A stretch of DNA of 64,000 nt from Blepharisma stoltei (Eukaryota > Ciliophora > Heterotrichea > Heterotrichida > Blepharismidae), in assembly GCA_914767885.1 (NCBI GenBank), contig CAJZBQ010000050.1, positions 310,001 through 374,000 of the forward strand, given 5' to 3'. The translations under genes were made by a program, and so were the position numbers. Under the pieces are notes generated by a model that worked only from the letters and a program-made list of their open reading frames with translations, did not search any database and had not been told where the DNA came from. Below, in pieces: positions 1 to 7,997 of this stretch (the stretch's first letter is position 1; every line of letters begins with the position of its first letter).

Positions 1-1030
1 TTTTATGCTAATTTATTTATGAAGACTCGAGCTATCATTTGCAAAGTGCGTGGCTTGCGTATCTCAATATATAAGAAGTTCTATCGACTAATATGAGAAG
101 TATTTAGCAAAAATCAATATGGCTTATAAGTGAAAATCAAAAACTTGCAACTCAATGTGCATTTTTCCGGCTCGATAGAATTTTTTTATTTTATGCTAAT
201 TTATATACGAAGACTAGATCTATAATTTGCAAAGTGCGTGTCTTGTGATTCTCAATATATAAGAAGTTCTTATCGACTAAGATGAGAATTAGCAAAAATT
301 TAAATATGGCTTATAAGTGAAAATCAAAAATTTGCAACTCAATGTGCATTTTTCCGGCTCGATAGAATTTCTTTATTTTTTATACTAATTTATATATGAA
401 GATGAGAGCTATAATTTGCAAAGTGCGTGGCTTGTGATTCTCAAATATATACAAAGTTCTTATCGACTCATATGAGAAGTACTTAGCAAAATTTAAATAT
501 GGCTTATAAGTGAAAATCAAAAACTTGCAACTCAATGTGCATTTTTCGGACTCGATAGAATTTCTTTATTTTATGCTAATTTATTTATGAAGACTAGAGC
601 TACAATTTGCAAAGTGCGTAGCTTGTGATTCTCAATATATGCAAAGTTCTTATCGACTCATATGAGAAGTATTTAGCAAAAATCAATATGGCTCGTAAGT
701 GAAAATCAAAAATTTGCAACTCAATGTGCATTTTTCGGGCTCGATAGAATTTCTTTATTTTTATGCTAATTAATTTATGAAGACTAGAGCTATAATTTGC
801 AAAGTGCGTGGCTTGTGATTATCAATATATAAAAAGTTCTTATCGATTTATATGAGAAGTATTATGGCTAGTAAGTGAAAATCAAAAATTTGCAACTCAA
901 TGTGCATTTTTCCGGCTCGATAGAATTTCTTTATTTTATGCTAATTTATTTATGAAGACTAAAACTATAATTTGCAAAGTGCGTGTCTTGTGATTTTAAA
1001 TATATGCAAAGTTCTTATCGACTCATATGA
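1..1030. repeat. ~187-bp tandem satellite, about 5.4 copies
   Basis: A unit of roughly 176-193 bp recurs starting near 1, 190, 377, 567, 760 and 936. Each copy has TTTGCAAAGTGCGTGGCTTG, then ATCAAAAACTTGCAACTCAA and GGCTCGATAGAATTTCTTTA at the same spacing. Copies differ by scattered substitutions and small indels, and the fifth lacks about 15 bp. The array continues off the left edge. No open frame is shared between copies. It is AT-rich and of satellite type; a place inside a larger eliminated sequence is inferred, because an IES-type right end lies just downstream and no matching left end is in the window. Confidence 0.9.
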
Positions 1031-1521
1031 TGTGTACTTAGCCTAATTAAATATTGATTAAAATTAAAATATCTTAAGTTTTAAATTATTTTAATAATAA
1101 ATCCATTTTAAAAATTGGCGCGTTCACTTGTCAACTTTTTTCAGACTTGTCACCATTTTTTGACATATCACTTTTTAGCACTTCCTGATATAGATATCCA
1201 GCCCGTTCCTTTAATAGAGTCTCTCTTGGTCGTTCAATAATCCAGTACATTTTGCTCGATAAAGAAATCTATAAAGGGGTATAAGCTATAAAAAAATTTT
1301 TGTTCACTCACGTAGGTGGGTTTTTGGGCAAAAAATAGCGATTTTTCTAATGGTTTTGTTCACTCTCACGGAGGGGGGGGAGTAAGCATTTTTGTTATTA
1401 AATGAATTTTTATGATAATATTTTAATTATTTTAATACTAAATTCACCCTTTAAAGAGCTATTCAAGCATAAAATGCGATAAAAAGAAATGAAAAAATCA
1501 TTTTTTATGCAAATAAATTCA
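1031..1521. mobile_element. AT-rich spacer ending in the right end of a C-run IES (boundary TA 1383-1384)
   Basis: 1031-1290 is AT-rich with no gene that I can see. From 1300 the sequence matches the right ends of the complete IESs at 3467 and 18853: an inner TTCACTCACG copy, GGGCAAAAAATAGCGATTTT, TCTAATGG, then an outer TTCACTC(TC)ACGGAGGGG run and AGTAA. The left end is not found, so it lies before base 1 or is lost. If before base 1, the satellite array would be internal to this IES. 1390-1521 is the 3' flank of the next gene. Confidence 0.6.
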
Positions 1522-2055
1522 TTAATTACTTTTCATTCGAGTTAATTTGATTTCAGTATTAATTCTTTTCATTCTCTCTTTTTTTAACCTTTCTTCAAGC
1601 TCTTTAATATAAATCTGAGCAGCTAGATCAGATTTCTTCGCCTTGGCTTTATTATTGATTAATAATTTATTTAAATCGCCATGGCTTTGATTTTCTCCAA
1701 TAACTTTTTTTATATCTTTTGGTTTTATTGGCGAACTTAAATTACGCCTCATTTTTTTAGGTGAAGATGACACACTTTTTCTGATTCTCACTAATGATTT
1801 CTGTGGACTAAAGCTGGGAGTACGATTTAAAGTGCGATCAGTCAATGCATGGTTTATGCTTTTGTTCTTTTCATTAAATGTTTTATAAATATTGGAATTT
1901 GAGTAATCATTTCCGTTTGGAAATAAGGGTCTATAAAGATCAAAATCTCTTGTAGAGAAAGTTCCCAAGGTATTATAAAATTGATAAGACCTTGACTGTT
2001 CTTGTTTCACTCTCTGCTGCCAAGCAAGATGCTCAGATTGATATGTAAGAGACAT
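1522..2055 (-). CDS. hypothetical basic protein, 177 aa, C-terminal coiled coil
   Basis: An intact frame of 177 codons ends in TAA. I do not recognise the family. The N-terminal half is polar. The middle holds short Ser-Pro blocks (SFSPQKS, SSSPKKMRR, SSPIKPK) that look like proline-directed kinase sites. Residues about 135-177 form a Lys/Glu-rich helix (KELEERLKKERMKR) likely to be a coiled coil. It lies 42 bp downstream of the SART1 gene on the same strand. Its basic, SP-rich composition resembles the unrelated hypothetical gene at 49222. No membrane segment or signal peptide. Confidence 0.7.
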   Translation of the reverse strand: MSLTYQSEHLAWQQRVKQEQSRSYQFYNTLGTFSTRDFDLYRPLFPNGNDYSNSNIYKTFNEKNKSINHALTDRTLNRTPSFSPQKSLVRIRKSVSSSPKKMRRNLSSPIKPKDIKKVIGENQSHGDLNKLLINNKAKAKKSDLAAQIYIKELEERLKKERMKRINTEIKLTRMKSN

Positions 2056-2097
2056 AATTATTTCTAAAATTAATGGTATGCATGAATAAGTCTTTTG

Positions 2098-3282
2098 TTA
2101 ATTCTTGGAAATGATAACATAAGGAGTTTCTTTCTTGGTCATTATAGACTTCGCAGCCATAAACGTCGCAGAGCCTTTGGAAGGGTCCAGCTTTTCTTGC
2201 TTCATTTGGATCTTTTCTTTTTCATTAAGTTTTTTCTGTTTATTTTTACCTGGTTTTTGGTTGTGGAAAGCATAGCATTGGTTTCTGAACGCTTGCTTTT
2301 TAGTGAGAAGTCTTCCTTTATCATCTCTATAAGCCCTATCTTCCTCTTCTTCGCTAACTTTATCCTTTGATCTTCCAAAATAAAACTTTTTATTTAATTC
2401 TCCTCTTTCTCTTAATAAAGCTAAACAGCCAGCTAGTCCTCGGTCAATTTTTGGCTCTTCTTTAATTACTGGCTCAGCTGTTTTATTTTCTTCTTTTGCT
2501 TTATCATAGATTTCAGGATTGCTAGTTTGAATAGTTGATGAAGAGTTTCCTTTGATTCTTTCAGTAGGAAGAGTTATATTTGACACTGAGACTGTCCCAT
2601 CCCTTGCATCTTTAAGTGTCAAATTTAAATTCCTAGGCTGGATTGGTTGAACTGAGCTTAAAAATTGCGAAGTATCTGTGTATTCTTCGCCTTCTTGAGT
2701 AATTGGGGTTTCAATACGAGTGGCATTTATTCGGTTTGCTTTATTTAGTGATTTTTGCAAACTTTTATGCAAGTCTTCGTCTTCATCTTCACCAATTATG
2801 CTCGAAAGCTTCATTTGTTTTCTTGCTTCCATATATTTTTCCTGTCTCTCTGTGCGTGAACCTTCTAAAAAGTCCATAGCTCTTGCCCGCTTTTTAGGAG
2901 GCTTAAAGTCCTGGTATTCTTTGGCAACACTTTTTTTGACATCTAATGAAGTAGTGCCTTGAATTTTGGATTCTTCATGAGAAGGAGGCTTAAAATTCCC
3001 AGATTGGTCAAGAAAAAAGCCTTCTTCTTTAATTGAGGGGTCATCATATTTTGAAAGAAGTGTTTTAGACTCAGAATCATCATATGAATGGTTAATTCCT
3101 TTGGTATTTGCGATTTGCTTTATTTTTTGATTAGTTTTTGCCCGATTCAGAGCTTCCAGATGAGGATTTATCAAGAGTTCTTCGTTTTCATCTGTAATGG
3201 AAGAATCAGCAAGCACCAGCTCCATTTCTTCACCTTCATCAAGATGATCTAATTTGTGCTTAACTCTAAACCCTGATGACAT
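2098..3282 (-). CDS. SART1: SART1/Snu66 family tri-snRNP protein
   Basis: 394 aa. Family knowledge: SART1 (yeast Snu66) is a U4/U6.U5 tri-snRNP component needed for spliceosome activation. Seen here: the N-terminus carries the family block with KHKLDHLDEGEEMELVL followed by an acidic stretch and a HLEALNRAKTNQKIK helix. Near residues 285-300 is RGLAGCLALLRERGEL. Near 320-350 is DDKGRLLTKKQAFR with a following aromatic/His motif (CYAFHNQKPGK). The protein ends in TPYVII, all in the family order. It is about half the length of animal SART1, lacking the long N-terminal RS-like extension. A working spliceosome fits the 15-nt introns of this genome. The start is the first ATG of the open frame; the block homology begins immediately after it. 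Confidence 0.88.
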   Translation of the reverse strand: MSSGFRVKHKLDHLDEGEEMELVLADSSITDENEELLINPHLEALNRAKTNQKIKQIANTKGINHSYDDSESKTLLSKYDDPSIKEEGFFLDQSGNFKPPSHEESKIQGTTSLDVKKSVAKEYQDFKPPKKRARAMDFLEGSRTERQEKYMEARKQMKLSSIIGEDEDEDLHKSLQKSLNKANRINATRIETPITQEGEEYTDTSQFLSSVQPIQPRNLNLTLKDARDGTVSVSNITLPTERIKGNSSSTIQTSNPEIYDKAKEENKTAEPVIKEEPKIDRGLAGCLALLRERGELNKKFYFGRSKDKVSEEEEDRAYRDDKGRLLTKKQAFRNQCYAFHNQKPGKNKQKKLNEKEKIQMKQEKLDPSKGSATFMAAKSIMTKKETPYVIISKN

Positions 3283-3466
3283 ATTTAGATTATTGCATTA
3301 AATTTTATAATTTAAATTGAATATCTAATCCTACAAGAAATTAAGTACTATCTCCATGCTTCAAAATGTCTTGCAATTTTATGCATCATCGTCTATCAGC
3401 TTAAACTATATTTGCCTTTACTAATTTCTTTATGAAAAATAGCAAATGCCAGTTTTTGGTTTTGCT

Positions 3467-3850
3467 TACTCCCCCCCCCCTCCGTGAGTGAACAAAAAAA
3501 TTTTGTTATTCACGGATGGGGGTTAATTTGTTTTTTTAAAAAAATTTATATTTAAATTTTTTAAAAATAATTTTTTCGAAATTTAAAAAAATCCTAATTC
3601 ACAAAAATTGGAACGCAAATACTAATTTAATTTATAAAATTTATGTTTTAAATAGCAATTCGTTTAAAATTAAACAGAATTAGCTCTAAATTTCATATAT
3701 TAATTATCATTTATATATCAATTTTTTTTTCCATAAAAAAATTTCTATATAAAAAAATGTGTTGTTCACTCACGGAGGGATTGGGTTTTTGGGCAAAAAA
3801 TAGGGATTTTCTAATGGTTTTGTGTTCACTCACGGAGGGGGGGGGAGTTA
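3467..3850. mobile_element. C-run IES, family A (tag CCGTGAGTGAAC), intergenic
   Basis: The left end is TTACTCCCCCCCCCC then TCCGTGAGTGAAC. It is followed at once by the inverted tag (TTCACGGATGGGGGTTAA) and T/A-rich DNA. The right end has two inverted tag copies separated by GGGCAAAAAATAGGGATTTT and closes GGGGGGGGGAGTTA. Boundaries are TA at 3467-3468 and 3849-3850. The interior contains the family core AAATTAAACAGAATTAGCTC, also present at 18853, 30127 and 49990. About 382 bp. It lies between SART1 and the 4068 gene and disrupts no frame. Confidence 0.85.
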
Positions 3851-4067
3851 GACAATATCTCAAGTGTCTTGAGTCATGCCTTTTTGACCGTTATACAAAT
3901 TAGCCATAAGTCATCTATCTATGGATGAGCTATGATCCTGAAATCTATAATTTAAAACTAAAACTATTCACGACTAGGATTTTATTGATAAAGATTTCTT
4001 GATATTCATTCATACAATGCAATCTCATCAAATTAAATTGGATTGCTTCAAGTTAAAAGACTTAACT

Positions 4068-4409
4068 TTAGAGTTTATAGCCTTGCTGTTTGAGGACTTC
4101 GTCAGCTTTGATCTGATCTTCGTATGGAATGCGCATTTGATAGTCCCCTTTAGCAATAAGAGCATTCTTTCTTGATCTAGCTATAAGGGGTTGATAGTGG
4201 CGTCTATATCCCCACATTTTAATATCTTCTCTTGCTTTTTTCTCATCTGGTCGGACTCTGTCCAAGAATGCCAAGGTACGTTGCGCGCTGCTACGATTGT
4301 ACCAATAGACGCTGTAAAAGCACAAAAAGAGGAGGAAGAAGTTGTACCCTCTGGTCTTCCTAATCATCCAAGAGTGATGCTTCTTATAAAGAGTATGCCA
4401 ATAAACCAT
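4068..4409 (-). CDS. small single-pass membrane protein, 113 aa
   Basis: Family not recognised. The frame ends in TAA. Residues about 21-38 are a hydrophobic aromatic-rich segment (NFFLLFLCFYSVYWY) preceded by basic residues (MIRKTRG), giving one membrane helix with a short N-terminal tail. The remaining ~75 residues are soluble and charged, with aromatic/Arg motifs (MWGYRRHYQPL). The size, single N-terminal helix and charged tail resemble accessory subunits of respiratory complexes, but that is only an impression. The opposite-strand frame over the same bases has no recognisable features and is treated as a shadow. Confidence 0.55.
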   Translation of the reverse strand: MVYWHTLYKKHHSWMIRKTRGYNFFLLFLCFYSVYWYNRSSAQRTLAFLDRVRPDEKKAREDIKMWGYRRHYQPLIARSRKNALIAKGDYQMRIPYEDQIKADEVLKQQGYKL

Positions 4410-4665
4410 TTTATTGATTATCCTTCAATTAAATATTTTCAAGATAAGATATTTAAGCGATATGTAATTAAATTTTCTTATTTTGTTATCCCTAGCAAGT
4501 GCTTACTATGATTACACTTAACTAGATTTTTGTAATTATTAGTTAAAGATCAATTGACATGATTTATTAAGTTTTTAATTAATTATTACTTAATGAACTA
4601 AGGCTATAATACCATTTGATAAATTTTATATGATATAATGCAAATTATGAATTTGGAATAATAAA

Positions 4666-5109
4666 ATGGAATCAATAGAAGAAACACTTAGACTCAGAGG
4701 GATTAGGCATGAAGAGCAAACAACTGTGAATTGGTATGATGAAAAGTGGCTTAAAGAACATATTTTAGATAACAAAACCATTATGAACTACTTTTATCTT
4801 TCTATCTTTTATGATAAAGCAGCAAATAATGAAAAATGCATAGAAGACTTAGCAAGATTAAAGAACTTAGTCGGTCTAGAATATATATTAGACCACTCGA
4901 TCCCTGAATTAGGAATTTACCATATTAAAAAGCAGTATAGACACAATGACAGAAGAGTTACTACTCTAGCTCTCTATTATGTTGTGGCTGGGAAAATCTA
5001 TGAAGCTCCATCAATTAATAAGATATTAACAACAAGAATGAGAAATTTTGCTTTCAATTTAGATGCTTCTTTAAAATATTTATCAAAATATGCAAAACAA
5101 ACCGATTAA
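4666..5109 (+). CDS. MED6: Mediator complex subunit 6
   Basis: 147 aa. Family knowledge: MED6 is a conserved head-module subunit of Mediator, bridging activators and RNA polymerase II in the nucleus. Seen here in the family order: a WYDEKWLKEH segment (residues ~23-32), NYFYLSIFYDKAANNE (~41-56), GLEYIL (~70), IPELGIYHIKKQYR (~79-92) and the strand LALYYVVAGKIYEAPS (~101-116), then an Arg-containing helix. The length is close to the conserved core, without the long C-terminal tail of animal proteins. No intron or IES interrupts it. Confidence 0.87.
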   Translation: MESIEETLRLRGIRHEEQTTVNWYDEKWLKEHILDNKTIMNYFYLSIFYDKAANNEKCIEDLARLKNLVGLEYILDHSIPELGIYHIKKQYRHNDRRVTTLALYYVVAGKIYEAPSINKILTTRMRNFAFNLDASLKYLSKYAKQTD

Positions 5110-6636
5110 TTTTAATATAAAAATTATTCAATGATATTGGAAATGTATATAAAATTTGTTTTGTCCTTTAATAATAATTTATATGAAAAAATAGTAAAAA
5201 ATTTTTATATTAAAATAATAAAATTTACTATCTAAATATAAATAAGTAAATGCCACAATTAAATCTTTGTGTTGTGCTTTTTTTGAGCTTATAAACTTTC
5301 TTTACTATAGATTATAATAAATTTAGATTATTTAATTAAAATTTGCATGAAATTGAAGCAAAAAAATTGCTGTTTTAAGCTATACTTAATAAAAGGAAGC
5401 GAAACATAGTGCATCCCATCTCACTGACAAGCTATAATTACTCTTAGAATTTATATAGCCCCTTTTTTATTGGCCTCAGTTCAAGGATATTGCTATATGT
5501 GCATGCACTTTAGGGTAGCGTTTAAATTATAATCAACTCTTGGCCAGCACAGTTTTTTCTTTTATTTTGGCAATTGAGATGACTTCTGAATTGAATTTTT
5601 AACTTTTTTACTGCTTCTTTGAGAGAATTATCCCTTTTTATCAGCTAGGGTATCTTTTTCACTGCTATAATCAAAGGAGCTGAGGAAAATGTATCGCTGC
5701 TTGTGATGGGAATTAATAAGCATGGAAAAGCATTTCTAGTATTGATTGTTGGGAGATCACAATTCTTGGAGAAGGTCGAAACTTTGTTGGGGGCTTTTAA
5801 TACTAAAATTATATAGGGCACAATTTTGATTGAGCTTGAGCTATAGTCCTACAATTTCAGTAGCGTTATAATCGCTATCACAATTCTCCATTAATCAGTT
5901 CCATTCCTTAATGCAGCATTTACAATTGGCCATCATTTTCCATCTTTGAAATAAATGGACGCGGGATATGAAAGCAGGAGATTTTATTTGAATAGAATTT
6001 TCCATCTTTTAATAGACACTTATGACGCTTTATTTAGAAGCTAAAACTTGAAACTAATGGCAAGTATTTTTTAACTACTGACTTCCTATATCAATTAATA
6101 AAATTTATTGTTGCATATTTATATTTTAAATAATTAGTTTAACAATACTATGGAAAAATTATGCTTGAACTAATGCAGAAAAAAATTTAATGGCATTTTA
6201 ACAAAGCAAAAATAATAAATGCTTAGCAAATATTTTAATCGGTCCTTTTATACTGAAAAAGGATACCTCTTCAAATACAAATTTTAGATATTGCCATCGA
6301 AATTATTAAATTGAATTATTTTTATTTTTTTAAGAGGATCACTGTAATATAATAAAAAGATCATTGACTATGAATTTTATAACAATATCGTAAAAATAGT
6401 ACCATTAATTTCCAAATTATTTGCTTATAACCGAAGGCCTCTTTAGAATTCAGTGTTCTCGAGCATCGCATATACTAATAACTAAACAATATTCTATTTT
6501 TATAATATCTAATGCTAACTTATGCTAATTCGCAAAATTATTATTTAGTATAGCCCATCACTAATGCTTTAAATAACTGTGTTTATATTTCAAAGATCAT
6601 CTTTAATTTTTCTAAAATTTAAAAAAGATTGTTAGG
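5110..6636. other. 1.5-kb AT-rich gene-free stretch
   Basis: I see no convincing reading frame on either strand, even reading TGA as Trp, and no C-run terminal inverted repeat, satellite or tRNA. It is unusually long for this compact region, where most spacers are below 400 bp. It could be an IES without TIRs, an unrecognised noncoding RNA, or the 3' flanks of MED6 and RPL7, which converge here. Confidence 0.5.
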
Positions 6637-7368
6637 TTAGAGCATTCTTAAAACCAAATTGTTAATCTTCTTTTCTCTGTTTCCCCAATCTCCTCCTTGA
6701 ATATAAGAAGTCCTCTTGTGGCTGAATCCTCCTTTTGGTGATGAAAGTTTGTATCTCCATAAGAGGCTATTGACTTCTTTGAAGTGTGGTCCACAGGTAG
6801 CTAACTCAGTCACGACATCTTCAGCACAAACAATTTTGAATTTTCCTAATTCTTTTTCAATCTGAGCATTGTCATAGAGAGGGATTCTGCTTTTATTGAT
6901 CTTCAAGTATCCTCTCTTATAAACAAGCTTCTGGATGGTTTCCCTTGATGGGTAGCCATAGGTAATCCAAGGTTCCACAAGCTTGAGCATGTTTTTGGTG
7001 GCTTTGTTGTTCTTAATCAAAACTGCACTGTGGAGTTGAATAAGTCTAAACAGCTTAAGAATTGATCTGACCTTAGGAGGGCATCTGTTGATACCTTTGA
7101 TTCTGATTGCAAGAATCACTTTTGGCTCAGGTTCGACCCAGAAATCTCTGCTTTCGCTGGCTGTTTGTTGGTTATCTTGGTTAAGGACCTGAGATGCAAC
7201 ATAATCTTTAAGGTGCTTTTCAGATCTTTCAAGAGCTTCTTGAGTTGCTGCTGCACGATATTGCTCAGCTTGAGCCTTGGCTTCAGATTTTGCAGCTTCA
7301 TTAGCAGCAATTCTGCTTCTGAGCTTCTGAAGTGCTTCAGGGACCTTCTTAGCCTCTTTCTTAACCAT
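6637..7368 (-). CDS. RPL7: 60S ribosomal protein L7 (uL30)
   Basis: 243 aa, close to the usual eukaryotic length. Family knowledge: uL30/L7 is a large-subunit ribosomal protein. Seen here: a basic Ala/Lys/Glu-rich N-terminal helix, then the L30 core with VILAIRIKGINRCPPKVRSI (~residues 85-104) and LFRLIQLHSAVLIKNNKAT, then WITYGYPSRETIQKLVYKRG, the KSRIPLYDN segment, and a C-terminal GGDWGNREKKIN element. No insert. Its ATG is only 17 bp from the ATG of the divergent POP3-like gene, so the two share one very short promoter region. Confidence 0.95.
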   Translation of the reverse strand: MVKKEAKKVPEALQKLRSRIAANEAAKSEAKAQAEQYRAAATQEALERSEKHLKDYVASQVLNQDNQQTASESRDFWVEPEPKVILAIRIKGINRCPPKVRSILKLFRLIQLHSAVLIKNNKATKNMLKLVEPWITYGYPSRETIQKLVYKRGYLKINKSRIPLYDNAQIEKELGKFKIVCAEDVVTELATCGPHFKEVNSLLWRYKLSSPKGGFSHKRTSYIQGGDWGNREKKINNLVLRML

Positions 7369-7385
7369 AAATATGGATTATTACA
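7369..7385. promoter_or_regulatory. 17-bp divergent intergenic region, RPL7 / POP3-like
   Basis: Only 17 bases separate two start codons pointing away from each other (RPL7 on minus, the POP3/RPP38-like gene from 7386 on plus). Any core promoter elements must overlap coding sequence or transcripts must have almost no 5' leader. No TATA-like motif can be singled out in so short a stretch. Confidence 0.5.
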
Positions 7386-7898
7386 ATGGATAGGTCAAAG
7401 TCATATAAACTTAAAGCAATTTTTACCAATCCGTGGCAGATAACATGGCCTGAGATAGGTGGAGAGCAAACTATGCAGCTGATGAACGCACTTTGAAAAG
7501 AATTCCAAGAAAACGCAATGCCAGAAATAAGAGTGGAGGTGAAAAGGCAAAAGATTGAAAATGCGAATATGATAAATTATAGTAAAAACCAATTGATTTT
7601 AGGGATCAATAAAATTGTGGAAAATATTGATAAGGTTGACTGTGTGATAATGATGAGGAGTGATGCAAATGAGTCTATTCTTGAGCCATTGCTAATTTTG
7701 TGCAAGAATAAAGGAGTAAAAGCAATTTCAGCCAGCTATGAGCTAGGTATAGAAAAACTAAGAGACATTGCAGGCGTTAAAAGACTAGCAGCTTTTGCAC
7801 TGCCTAAAATCCATTGCTTTAAGCTAACCAGACTTTTGATTGACCAATTTCAGCCGAAGCCAGCACAAAGTAACCATTTAAAACCAAAATCCAAATAA
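7386..7898 (+). CDS. RNase P/MRP protein subunit, POP3/RPP38-like (L7Ae fold)
   Basis: 170 aa when TGA is read as Trp. The true start is ATG 7386; a codon-table-1 reading loses the first 44 residues because of a TGA (the Trp in NALWKEF). Seen here: the N-terminal block KLKAIFTNPWQITWPEI matches the signature preceding the L7Ae domain in yeast Pop3 and animal RPP38. The L7Ae-like core follows, with LILGINKIVENI, an acidic strand (DCVIMMRSDA), LLILCKNKGVKAI and a terminal LAAFAL strand. Role by family: RNA-binding subunit of nuclear RNase P/MRP, acting in tRNA and rRNA processing. Other L7Ae proteins are the alternative, but the N-terminal block argues for POP3/RPP38. Confidence 0.72.
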
Positions 7899-7997
7899 TT
7901 ATAAATTGAATAAATTAATATTTAAATAAATATATCTATATGAATGATTTCTTTTTTAAGAATTATTTGATTTTATGGCTAATCATTATAATTATTC

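Noticed and set aside
1-1030. CRISPR-like array
   Set aside because: Units of ~187 bp repeat in full with no unique spacers; this is a satellite in a eukaryotic genome.
4191-4511. 106-aa plus-strand frame over the 4068 gene
   Set aside because: No domain; the minus frame has a clean membrane helix and basic flank. The two overlap almost completely, so only one is kept.
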